Source: Gammaproteobacteria bacterium
Lineage (GTDB): Bacteria > Pseudomonadota > Gammaproteobacteria > Comchoanobacterales > Comchoanobacteraceae
Assembly: GCA_029243665.1 (NCBI GenBank)
Contig: JAQWRO010000099.1
Span: 1 to 30,765, forward strand
Direction: 5' to 3'
DNA: 30,765 nucleotides
Shown: piece after piece, positions 1 through 7,186 of the stretch
How positions within the stretch are numbered: position 1 is the first letter of the stretch
Layout of the letters: every line of letters starts with the position of its first letter
The notes under the pieces: model-generated
What the model saw: only the letters and a program-made list of their open reading frames with translations
The model's database searches: none
What the model was told of the DNA's origin: nothing
Made by a program: the position numbers and the translations under genes

Positions 1-4
1 ATGT

Positions 5-478
5 ATGGTGTACAAGCACTCAGACAGCATAGTAGGTGTTGATATTCATCCACTGAAAATCTTTGAAGATGAAAGAGGTGCTGTCATGCATATGCTTCGA
101 AAGGATCATCCTTGTTTTACTCAGTTTGGCGAGATTTATTTTTCTAAAGTCAATGCTGGTTTTATAAAAGGATGGAAGCGTCATACGCAAATGACTCAGA
201 ATTTCGCGATACCTTTTGGTCAGTTGAAGCTTATCATACTTGATCTCAGACATGGGTCTAAAACAGAAAGTTGCTATTCTGAACTCTTGGTTGGGATGCC
301 TAATGATTATAATCTGGTTACAATTCCCCCAAATCTTTGGTATGCCTTCTATAGCGCTACAGATGATGATGTGATTTTAGCAAATTGCTCGGATTTGGCT
401 CATGACCCATCAGAGTCTGAGCAGCTACCATTGGATGCATTTGAGGTGGATGCATTGCCAAATATGGTGCAAGGATAA
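5..478 (+). CDS. dTDP-4-dehydrorhamnose 3,5-epimerase-like sugar cupin
   Basis: A 157-residue cupin-fold protein of the RmlC-like family found in many LPS and capsule loci. These enzymes epimerise or isomerise 4-keto-6-deoxy nucleotide sugars in the cytoplasm. Visible family wording includes EIYFSKVNAGFIKGWKRH near residues 44-61 (the strand carrying the conserved His), a PFGQLKLIILDLR strand, and a C-terminal half with IPPNLWYAF followed by NCSDLAHDP. It is shorter than true RmlC (about 180 residues), so the exact reaction (3,5-epimerase or 3,4-ketoisomerase) is not certain. The start is only four bases into the window, so a slightly longer N-terminus or an upstream coupled gene cannot be excluded. 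The next gene, a glycosyltransferase, follows after 33 bp on the same strand, consistent with one operon. Confidence 0.8.
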   Translation: MVYKHSDSIVGVDIHPLKIFEDERGAVMHMLRKDHPCFTQFGEIYFSKVNAGFIKGWKRHTQMTQNFAIPFGQLKLIILDLRHGSKTESCYSELLVGMPNDYNLVTIPPNLWYAFYSATDDDVILANCSDLAHDPSESEQLPLDAFEVDALPNMVQG

Positions 479-511
479 GTTTGAAAGGTTATTGGGAATA
501 AAAAAGAAGTT

Positions 512-1492
512 ATGACATCATCTAAAGCAACACCAAAAGTAAGTATCATTATGAATTGTTTCAATGGCGAGAAGTATCTTTCTGAGGCAATTGAAAGTGT
601 CATTAACCAAACATATACCGATTGGGAGTTAATTTTTTGGGACAACTGTTCAACAGATGGTAGTGCGAAAGTATTTAAATCTTATTCAGATGATCGCCTA
701 AAATATTTTCTCTCAGATCAACATACGACACTTGGTCAAGCAAGAGCAAATGCATGGCAGTGTGTGACAGGCGATTACGTTGCCATTTTAGATGTAGATG
801 ATCTATGGATGCCTAAGAAGTTAGAGTATCAAATACCATTGTTTGATGATTCAGAAGTTGGTTTAGTTATTTCTAATGCTTGTACGAAATGTAGCCATCA
901 CGAAAAAAAGTATTTCCAGAAAAAATACCCAGAAGAAGGCTTTGTTTTCCCTGAATTGTTGAAAAACTATTTCGTCTGTTTGCCAGTTCTAGTTGTAAGA
1001 AAATCATTTGTTGATAGGTTAGAGATACCATCATTTGATGCTCAATTTAGTATGATTGCTGATTTTGATTTGGTTTTAAGATTAAGCCGCATTTCAAAGC
1101 TTGCAGTAGTTAAAGAAATGCTAGGCATGTGGCGTGCCCATGGTGACAATTTAACTTACGCTCAATCTGATAAGTTTTATATTGAGACAAAAGAATGGAT
1201 AAGAAAATATGAAACCATGCCTGAATTTTTTTCAGGACACCAAGAAGCATTGGTGATTTTCAAAAATCACATCGAAAGAGCCGAAGCCGTAAGACTGATT
1301 TCAGTCGGTAAAAAAAAGATGGCTTACTTAAAGATAAAATCAGGTGCTGATAGAGACTTTAGGTCATATGTACTTATGGCATGCGTTATAATGCCTTTTT
1401 CTTCGTATGTAATAAGGTGTGTAAAGTATTTAAAAATGAGAAGTGTTTTGTTGAATGCAGTAACCAATGTGCTTTTCAAACGGGCAATTTGA
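512..1492 (+). CDS. Glycosyltransferase family 2
   Basis: A 326-residue GT-A fold glycosyltransferase. The N-terminus (from residue 8) reads PKVSIIMNCFNGEKYLSEAI with INQTYTDWELIFWDNCSTDGS following, the standard nucleotide-sugar binding start of GT2. The metal-binding DXD-type site is ILDVDDLWMPKKLEYQ at about residues 91-106. A later IADFDLVLRLS segment and a WRAHGDNLT segment match the acceptor-side motifs of GT2 rhamnosyl- or galactosyl-type enzymes. The C-terminal 60 residues carry a hydrophobic stretch and may sit at the membrane. The start ATG follows an AAAGAAG ribosome site at 503-508. It probably adds one sugar to the lipid-linked repeat unit; donor and linkage cannot be read from sequence. 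Confidence 0.88.
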   Translation: MTSSKATPKVSIIMNCFNGEKYLSEAIESVINQTYTDWELIFWDNCSTDGSAKVFKSYSDDRLKYFLSDQHTTLGQARANAWQCVTGDYVAILDVDDLWMPKKLEYQIPLFDDSEVGLVISNACTKCSHHEKKYFQKKYPEEGFVFPELLKNYFVCLPVLVVRKSFVDRLEIPSFDAQFSMIADFDLVLRLSRISKLAVVKEMLGMWRAHGDNLTYAQSDKFYIETKEWIRKYETMPEFFSGHQEALVIFKNHIERAEAVRLISVGKKKMAYLKIKSGADRDFRSYVLMACVIMPFSSYVIRCVKYLKMRSVLLNAVTNVLFKRAI

Positions 1493-1526
1493 ACGTTTTT
1501 ATTAAGTTTCAATGCAAATAATAAAA

Positions 1527-1555
1527 TTGCTTAAATATGTCATTTGATTTAAGAT
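1527..1555 (+). promoter_or_regulatory. Candidate sigma70 promoter for ugd-pgi-kdsB
   Basis: TTGCTT at 1527-1532 and TAAGAT at 1550-1555 are separated by exactly 17 bp in the 92 bp gap before ugd. Each hexamer matches four or five of six consensus bases. The predicted start of transcription is about 20-25 bp upstream of the ugd ATG. The match is moderate in AT-rich DNA, so this is only a candidate. Confidence 0.35.
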
Positions 1556-1584
1556 AAGAGCTAATTATTTTACTAATATTAGCT

Positions 1585-2952
1585 ATGAAGAAAGTTGAAA
1601 AAAATACAAAAAACCATCTTAATTTAACTGTGATAGGTACAGGTTATGTTGGCTTGGTCTCTGGTGTTTGTTTGGCCGAATGTGGTCATCATGTATGCTG
1701 CGTAGACATTGATGAAGAAAAAATTAAATCGCTTCAATCAGGGGTTGTGCCAATTTATGAGCCAGGCCTGGATGTGCTTTTAGAGAAAAACCTAAATAAT
1801 AATCATATTTCTTTTACAACAGATTTGAAAAATGGTGTCGCGCATGCAGATATCATTATGATTGCTGTAGGTACGCCTTCAAACCCAGACACACAAGCAC
1901 CAGATCTTAAATATGTTGATGCGGTTGCTTTATCCATTGCACCACTTTTAAAAGAAGGCCAGGTTGTTGTGGTCAAATCAACATCGCCGATTGGGACAGC
2001 CTCAAGATTAAAAAAATTGATTCAATCACATTGTCATGTTAATTTTTCAATGGCAACTAATCCTGAGTTTTTAAGAGAAGGCTCAGCCATGGATGATTTT
2101 ATGCAGCCTGATCGTATTGTGGTCGGTATTGAAGATGATTTCGCAAGCAAACAACTAGAAAAGCTTTATCATCCATTTAAAGATGATTGTGAATTGATGT
2201 TGACTGATTTAGCGTCTGCAGAAATGATTAAGTATGCAGCCAATGCTTTTTTGGCCACAAAAATATCATTTATCAATGAAGTATCTAATCTATGTGAAAA
2301 AGTTGGCGCAGATGTTAGTCAGGTTTCTAAAGGGATTGGGTTAGATGCTCGTATTGGCAGTCAATTTTTAGAAGCCGGTCCTGGCTTTGGAGGCTCTTGT
2401 TTTCCTAAAGATACATTGGCTATGGCTTATGTTGGACAACAAGCAGGGGCTCATCAGGAAATTGTAGAAACAGTCATTAAAGTAAATGATCATCGTTTAA
2501 ATACCTTACATGAGAAAATACTTAAGTTATTTAACGGTGGTGTCCAAAACAAAATCATTGCTTTTTGGGGGGTGACCTTTAAACCGTTAACCGATGATAT
2601 GCGCGATTCACCTGCATTAAATATCATTCCACAACTGCAGTCTTTAGGTGCAAAATGTGTGGTTTATGACCCTCAAGGTAAAAACCAAGGGGAAGGTTTG
2701 CTGCCAAATGTAATATGGTGCGAAAGTGCTGGTGAGGCTGCTAGAAATGCCGATGCATTATGTGTACTAACACATTGGCCTGAATTCTATGATGTCAGTC
2801 TCGAGGAAACTGCTATTTCAATGCAAACGGCGCATCTTGTGGATTTTCGTAATATGTTTAATTTTGACATTGCGCAAAAATCAGGATTTATTTCATATAC
2901 GCCCATTGGTATGCGTGCCTGGGTAGCCAACTTAGAGGCGACTCACTCATGA
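1585..2952 (+). CDS. ugd: UDP-glucose 6-dehydrogenase
   Basis: A 455-residue enzyme that oxidises UDP-glucose to UDP-glucuronate with two NAD+. The N-terminal Rossmann motif is VIGTGYVGLVSG near residues 16-27 with the following acidic CCVDID. VAVGTPSNPD-type wording (AVGTPSNPDTQAPD) and NPEFLREGSAMDDF are diagnostic of UDP-glucose/GDP-mannose dehydrogenases. The catalytic nucleophile is Cys272 in GPGFGGSCFPKD, with Lys275 beside it. The C-terminal UDP-binding domain contains WGVTFKPLTDDMRDSPAL. Choice of Ugd over GDP-mannose dehydrogenase rests on overall wording and on the galU gene nearby, which supplies its substrate. The stop overlaps the next start by ATGA, so pgi is translationally coupled. 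No clear Shine-Dalgarno site precedes the ATG. Confidence 0.93.
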   Translation: MKKVEKNTKNHLNLTVIGTGYVGLVSGVCLAECGHHVCCVDIDEEKIKSLQSGVVPIYEPGLDVLLEKNLNNNHISFTTDLKNGVAHADIIMIAVGTPSNPDTQAPDLKYVDAVALSIAPLLKEGQVVVVKSTSPIGTASRLKKLIQSHCHVNFSMATNPEFLREGSAMDDFMQPDRIVVGIEDDFASKQLEKLYHPFKDDCELMLTDLASAEMIKYAANAFLATKISFINEVSNLCEKVGADVSQVSKGIGLDARIGSQFLEAGPGFGGSCFPKDTLAMAYVGQQAGAHQEIVETVIKVNDHRLNTLHEKILKLFNGGVQNKIIAFWGVTFKPLTDDMRDSPALNIIPQLQSLGAKCVVYDPQGKNQGEGLLPNVIWCESAGEAARNADALCVLTHWPEFYDVSLEETAISMQTAHLVDFRNMFNFDIAQKSGFISYTPIGMRAWVANLEATHS

Positions 2953-4304
2953 GTGAAAGCACCTTACTTAATCAACTATCAGGTAATAGACATTCATTTA
3001 ACGGATTGTCCTTAATCTTATCTGAAAGGTATGCTTGTCATTTAAATCAGGCACAAGTTTATGAACGACTAAATGCTTTATGGCAAGGTCAGAAAGTAAA
3101 TTTTACCGAAGAAAAACGTGCCTTGCTTGTTGCTCAAAGACAATTTAAGCAAGGTGGCAATAATATAACGGATGTAAATAAGTTCTTTCAGGCACAAGAT
3201 GATAAAATGTTATCTCTAGTAGAGGCTTATGAGGGTATAAAAAATATTATTTGTGTTGGGGTTGGTGGCTCTTCATGGGGGCTTCAGTGCTTGAATAAAG
3301 CATTTAAAACAACTTTGCTACAAAAATCAAAATTAATCTTTATCGATCACTGTGACATTAATATACTGAAAAATGATTTAGCAAACATAAAGTGTGAAGA
3401 AACTTTAGTTGTTTATATTTCAAAATCTGGATCTACACATGAAGTTGTTTGGGCCTATCAGGCAATAAACCAAATTTGGGATCAGTATAAGCGAATACTC
3501 ATTACCGCAAATTCAGATGCCCAATCTCAATTTAGGGTTTTGGATCATGAAACCTTATGGATGCATGATGAGATCAATGGCAGAATGTCTATTTGGTCGC
3601 CAGTCATTTTCCCAATTCTAGTCGCTTACGGGTCACATGTTCTAGATGAATTTAGGGCTGGTGGTTGTTATATGGATAGACATATGCAGCAAAATGTAAA
3701 CAGTGTTTTTGAAACTTTGCCTGGACGGTTGGCCAATGCCTTTTTAGTGCAACAGAATAAATTTTCACAGCCAACGCTTTGGATGTTGACTTATGCTAGT
3801 TTATTAGATGGGTTTGGCCCATATGTTCAGCAACTAATGATGGAAAGTCTAGGGAAGCCTTTTAATCAGAAAAATGAAAGGTTGGCAAAGGTTCCAGGTC
3901 CTATGATCATGCCAATGACTGGGCATCAAGCGCAACATGCGGCCATGCAATATTTGCATCAAAGTCATGAGCCTTTTATGCTCCATGCATTGACATTGAA
4001 CCAAATAGACAATGAATCAAGTAACCAACATTTATGTGCTCAATATAAAGCGATGACAGATGAAACTGATGTTTTAGATTTAAATATGACTCATAAGTTT
4101 AGCGTGCATCAATCATTCCATAGCCATAATAAACAAGTCTCCATTTTGTCTGTAGATGATGTTAATCCAAAGCGCATGGGGATGCTTGTGGCAATGTATG
4201 AGTATGTGACATTAATTATGGGTTTTCATGCTGATATTAATCCGTTTGATCAGTTTGGTGTCGAGCGTCCTAAGGCTATTATGAAACAAGAGGTTTTTGT
4301 ATGA
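2949..4304 (+). CDS. pgi: Glucose-6-phosphate isomerase
   Basis: A 451-residue phosphosugar isomerase that interconverts glucose-6-phosphate and fructose-6-phosphate. It has the short bacterial length rather than the roughly 550 residues of the E. coli enzyme. Phosphate-binding SIS wording is present: VGVGGSSWGLQCLN and YISKSGSTHEVVWA. The first family signature appears as INGRMSIWSPV, with Met where Phe or Tyr is usual. The catalytic His region is GHQAQHAAMQYLHQ and the C-terminal signature is FDQFGVERPKA with the catalytic Lys. The sequence is divergent from housekeeping Pgi. Its place between ugd and kdsB, joined by ATGA overlaps on both sides, recalls the ugd-gpi order of Acinetobacter capsule loci and suggests a dedicated supply of fructose-6-phosphate for GDP-mannose or glucose-1-phosphate for UDP-glucose. 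Confidence 0.88.
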   Translation: MSESTLLNQLSGNRHSFNGLSLILSERYACHLNQAQVYERLNALWQGQKVNFTEEKRALLVAQRQFKQGGNNITDVNKFFQAQDDKMLSLVEAYEGIKNIICVGVGGSSWGLQCLNKAFKTTLLQKSKLIFIDHCDINILKNDLANIKCEETLVVYISKSGSTHEVVWAYQAINQIWDQYKRILITANSDAQSQFRVLDHETLWMHDEINGRMSIWSPVIFPILVAYGSHVLDEFRAGGCYMDRHMQQNVNSVFETLPGRLANAFLVQQNKFSQPTLWMLTYASLLDGFGPYVQQLMMESLGKPFNQKNERLAKVPGPMIMPMTGHQAQHAAMQYLHQSHEPFMLHALTLNQIDNESSNQHLCAQYKAMTDETDVLDLNMTHKFSVHQSFHSHNKQVSILSVDDVNPKRMGMLVAMYEYVTLIMGFHADINPFDQFGVERPKAIMKQEVFV

Positions 4305-5089
4305 GTGCTGTGATCATCATTCCTGCTAGATATGCATCGTCACGTTTCCCTGGTAAGCCTTTGCATTCGTTAAAGGGTGCCTCAGGTATTGCTAAGCCGC
4401 TGATACAACATGCATGGGATGCAGCTATGCGTGTACCTAACATTGATGCTGTATATGTGGCTACAGATGATGAAAGAATTAAATCAGCTGCTAAAAGTTT
4501 TGGTGCAAGTGTCATCATGACAGATCCTGAATGTCGCAACGGTACAGAGCGTTGTGCTCAGGCAATGATCAATGAAAATATTGATGCTGATGTGATTATA
4601 AATTTTCAAGGTGATGCACCTTTAACGCCACCTTGGTTTGTGACGGATTTGGTTAATGCAATGCAGCTAGACTCATCTGCTAAAATGGCAACCCCCGTTC
4701 TGAAGATGGATTTGAAAACCCTAATGCAGTTTAAAGAAGATCGTAGTAAAGGGCTTGTTGGTGGTACAACGGCAGTATTTGATTATCATCATAATGCTTT
4801 GTACTTTTCTAAAGAAGTTATTCCTTATTGTGATGCAAATGTATTGGCTTCAGAGCATCTGCCCAATTTCTATCATCATGTGGGTGTTTATGCATACAAG
4901 CCATCAGTTCTTAAGAATTATTTATCTTGGCAAGAAAGTCACCTAGAATCTTTAGAAGGTTTAGAACAGCTAAGATTTTTAGCACATGGGTGTGTTGTCA
5001 AATGTGTAGAGGTAGATGCCCAAGGCAGGAACTTTTGGGAGCTCAATAATCCGAGTGATGTTTCATTAGTTGAACCTTCTCTAAGTTAG
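4301..5089 (+). CDS. kdsB: 3-deoxy-manno-octulosonate cytidylyltransferase (CMP-Kdo synthetase)
   Basis: A 262-residue cytidylyltransferase that activates Kdo with CTP. The nucleotide-binding start is VIIIPARYASSRFPGKPL (residues 4-21). Further family motifs are YVATDDERI, CRNGTERCAQAM and INFQGDAPLTPPW, the last being the metal-binding region. Near the C-terminus FWELNNPSD stands where CMP-Kdo synthetases have a VDTPEDL-like segment. A genome will normally carry a housekeeping kdsB for lipid A, so this copy, coupled by ATGA to pgi inside a glycan locus, may be the capsule-dedicated (KpsU-like) version or may activate a related 3-deoxy sugar. Which is true cannot be told here. Confidence 0.85.
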   Translation: MSAVIIIPARYASSRFPGKPLHSLKGASGIAKPLIQHAWDAAMRVPNIDAVYVATDDERIKSAAKSFGASVIMTDPECRNGTERCAQAMINENIDADVIINFQGDAPLTPPWFVTDLVNAMQLDSSAKMATPVLKMDLKTLMQFKEDRSKGLVGGTTAVFDYHHNALYFSKEVIPYCDANVLASEHLPNFYHHVGVYAYKPSVLKNYLSWQESHLESLEGLEQLRFLAHGCVVKCVEVDAQGRNFWELNNPSDVSLVEPSLS

Positions 5090-5217
5090 TGCAATTCAAA
5101 TTTAGTATAGTTTTATTTTCTGTAATAATATCTATAAGAAAAAGATTTGATTAATCAAGTTAACCTTATTTTGATAGGACCATTGAAAAGTAATGTTTTT
5201 TATAATAGTTTAAATCT

Positions 5218-5766
5218 ATGATACGTTTCATTGATATAGTTTTGTCTTTTCTCGGCCTTGTGGTATTATTGCCGCTTTTAGTATTGATATATATTTTAGG
5301 ATTATTTGACACAGGCAAGCCCTTGTTGTTTCAACCTCGTGTTGGTAAATATAAAAAAACCTTTATCTTAGTAAAATTTAGAACAATGAAAATCTCTACA
5401 AAGTCTTTGCCATCACATTTAGTTGGCAGGGAAAATGTTACAAAATTTGGTCGGTTGCTTCGAAAGTTTAAACTAGATGAGTTGCCTCAGTTATGGAATG
5501 TGATCAAAGGTGATATGAGTATTGTTGGGCCAAGACCAATCATCGAACAAGAATTTAAAGTGATTGAAAATCGTTTCAAACATGGCGTTTCAAATGTATG
5601 CCCTGGTATTACTGGTTTAGCCCAAATCAAACGAATAGGGACAGAATCACCTGATTATCAATTAGAACTAGAGCTAAAAATGTTGGAGAATTTCAATATA
5701 AAGCGTTATTTTTATTTTATAATTAAGACGATCCTTGGAAAAGGTCGAGGCGATTGTATCAATTAG
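5218..5766 (+). CDS. Polyprenyl-phosphate phosphoglycosyl transferase (small monotopic type)
   Basis: A 182-residue sugar transferase of the bacterial sugar transferase family (PF02397), the size of PglC rather than the full-length WbaP/WcaJ type. It moves a sugar-1-phosphate from UDP-sugar to undecaprenyl phosphate, the first step of repeat-unit assembly. One N-terminal hydrophobic helix (about residues 4-29) is the re-entrant membrane helix. Core motifs are FQPRVGK, LVKFRTM, KLDELPQLWNVIKGDMS with the catalytic Asp-Glu pair, and IVGPRP. It ends shortly after PGITGLAQIKR, as usual. A perfect TATAAT lies at 5201-5206, eleven bases before the ATG, but no good -35 box sits at the right distance. 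Confidence 0.9.
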   Translation: MIRFIDIVLSFLGLVVLLPLLVLIYILGLFDTGKPLLFQPRVGKYKKTFILVKFRTMKISTKSLPSHLVGRENVTKFGRLLRKFKLDELPQLWNVIKGDMSIVGPRPIIEQEFKVIENRFKHGVSNVCPGITGLAQIKRIGTESPDYQLELELKMLENFNIKRYFYFIIKTILGKGRGDCIN

Positions 5767-5925
5767 ATGATTGCGATTAAAAAAATTAAAAGGCTTATTG
5801 ACTTAATAAAAAATTTAATTCACAAAATTTAAATGCTATGAATTTTTAAATTTCTGATGTGAGCTGTTAAAAAACACATAAATTATTATACAATTTTACA
5901 AATATAGATAACAGAAATGATTTTT

Positions 5926-5954
5926 TTGACAAATTTGAAATCGCAAACTATAAC
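5926..5954 (+). promoter_or_regulatory. Near-consensus sigma70 promoter of the H-NS-like/E1 cassette
   Basis: A perfect -35 box TTGACA (5926-5931), a 17 bp spacer and a -10 box TATAAC (5949-5954) lie in the 210 bp gap after the sugar transferase. Transcription should start near 5961, giving a short leader with a GAGG ribosome site at 5966-5969 before the ATG at 5977. This is the strongest promoter match I find in the window. The rest of the gap (5767-5925) is AT-rich with no gene or clear terminator. Confidence 0.7.
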
Positions 5955-5976
5955 TTTGTAAAATTGAGGTAAAAAC

Positions 5977-6192
5977 ATGGACGATATAGTAGTTGATTCA
6001 AGGAATAGTGTTCGAAGAGTATCTGAACAAATTCATTACGATAAGCTGAAGCACGAGATAGAACATCTCGAAAATAAATTTTTGAAATTAAGAGAGCGTG
6101 AAAGGTCTCACGCGTTACATAAAATTCAAGAACTATGTGATGAGTTTGGTTTTAAACTTGATAAACTGAAAAAGCATATACATTGTCTATAA
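5977..6192 (+). CDS. H-NS-like oligomerisation-domain protein lacking a DNA-binding domain
   Basis: A 71-residue, highly charged helical protein. From residue 22 it reads as a coiled coil (DKLKHEIEHLENKFLKLRER), then ERSHALHKIQELCDEFGFKLDKL. This second part matches the conserved wording of H-NS family N-terminal domains, where a run of Arg/Glu is followed by an Ile-x-Glu-Leu, a Glu-Tyr/Phe-Gly and an Asp-Leu. Full H-NS proteins continue for 40-60 residues with a Tyr-Arg/Gly-Arg-Gly-Arg-Pro DNA-binding motif; this one stops eight residues after the Gly-Phe turn. Truncated H-NS forms (H-NST) act as antagonists of H-NS silencing, so an anti-silencing role is a reasonable inference, not shown. 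The start is supported by GAGG at 5966-5969 and the strong promoter upstream. The next gene begins 7 bp after its stop. Confidence 0.6.
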   Translation: MDDIVVDSRNSVRRVSEQIHYDKLKHEIEHLENKFLKLRERERSHALHKIQELCDEFGFKLDKLKKHIHCL

Positions 6193-6199
6193 TATAGAC

Positions 6200-7186
6200 A
6201 TGACCAATGAATTTTTAAAAGAAACACTTATTGACTTATTTAAGCGCGTTTATCTAGTTCGAACAACTGAGGAAAAACTAGGTAATGCAAAACCTTCTGA
6301 CGGTTTGTATGGCCCAATTCACTTAATGATCGGTCAAGAGTTGGTCATGTCTGCCTTATCGGCTTCCTTTTCTCATGAAACATATGGTGATGTCATTTAT
6401 GGCTCACATCGTTCACATGCTTGTTTTTTAATATTGTCAGAAAATCCATATAAACTTTTTGCTGAAGTTATGGGTAAAAAAACCGGCTGCAGCCAAGGGA
6501 TGGGTGGTTCTATGCAATTATCTTGCCTTGAAAAAGGGTTTCTTGGGTCGTCTTCTATCATCAGTAGCATTGTACCAATGACAGTTGGTTCAGCGTTAAA
6601 ATTAAAGCCGAGTCGAGGTATCGCTGTTGGTTTTTTTGGGGATGGTGCCTGTGAGGAAGGTATTGTCAGTGAATCATTAAATTTAGCTGCTACCTGGCAG
6701 GTGCCCGCAATGTTTCTTTGTATTAATAATCAAATGGCATCGCATCTTAAAATTCATGAGCGTCAAACAAATGCAAACATGACACGTTTTGCAATCCCAC
6801 ATGAGGTCAAAAGTTTTATGGCCATTGGTTCAGATCCGTTTGATTTAATGAGTACATTTGATTTGGCAATTAAATATATGCGTGAAACAAGACTGCCTAC
6901 TTTCGTAGAAGTTCGCGCGTTAAAGATGAGTGAGCATGTTGGTCAAAGCATCAACGAAAAATATGGTCATTATGATAAAGGTAAATTCAAGGCCTCATTT
7001 AACATCGATCCATGTGAAATCTTAGAGCAATCATTAGAAAGACAGTTTGGGTGTTCAAAAAAAGAGATTGATGGTATCAAAAAAGACATCGAAACAGTTG
7101 TTAATGATGCATGGGATAAAGCTAAAAAAGACCCTAGTCCTGATGTTTCACATATATATAAATTTTTAGGAGCAGCTGATCAATGA
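6200..7186 (+). CDS. Thiamine-diphosphate-dependent 2-oxoacid dehydrogenase E1 alpha-like subunit
   Basis: A 328-residue alpha subunit of the pyruvate/acetoin/branched-chain dehydrogenase E1 family. The thiamine-diphosphate and magnesium site is seen as FFGDGACEEGIVSESLNLAA (GDG at residues 147-149) ending with the paired Asn at 176-177. MIGQELV near residue 43, the GSHRSHA segment and QGMGGSMQLS near residue 100 correspond to the GQEA, REHGH and GGSMH motifs of E1 alpha. In E1 enzymes the alpha and beta chains together decarboxylate a 2-oxoacid and hold the resulting acyl carbanion. There is no E2 or E3 gene nearby. In sugar clusters such as avilamycin (AviB1/AviB2), E1-like pairs attach an acetyl branch to a nucleotide sugar, and that is the favoured idea here. 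It starts 7 bp after the H-NS-like gene with no clear ribosome site and overlaps the beta gene by ATGA. Confidence 0.85.
   Translation: MTNEFLKETLIDLFKRVYLVRTTEEKLGNAKPSDGLYGPIHLMIGQELVMSALSASFSHETYGDVIYGSHRSHACFLILSENPYKLFAEVMGKKTGCSQGMGGSMQLSCLEKGFLGSSSIISSIVPMTVGSALKLKPSRGIAVGFFGDGACEEGIVSESLNLAATWQVPAMFLCINNQMASHLKIHERQTNANMTRFAIPHEVKSFMAIGSDPFDLMSTFDLAIKYMRETRLPTFVEVRALKMSEHVGQSINEKYGHYDKGKFKASFNIDPCEILEQSLERQFGCSKKEIDGIKKDIETVVNDAWDKAKKDPSPDVSHIYKFLGAADQ

Noticed and set aside
5171..5206. Promoter before the sugar transferase using TATAAT at 5201
   Set aside because: The -10 box is perfect, but the TTG-type -35 candidates are 12 or 24 bp away, outside normal spacing. I mention it under the gene and do not call a promoter.
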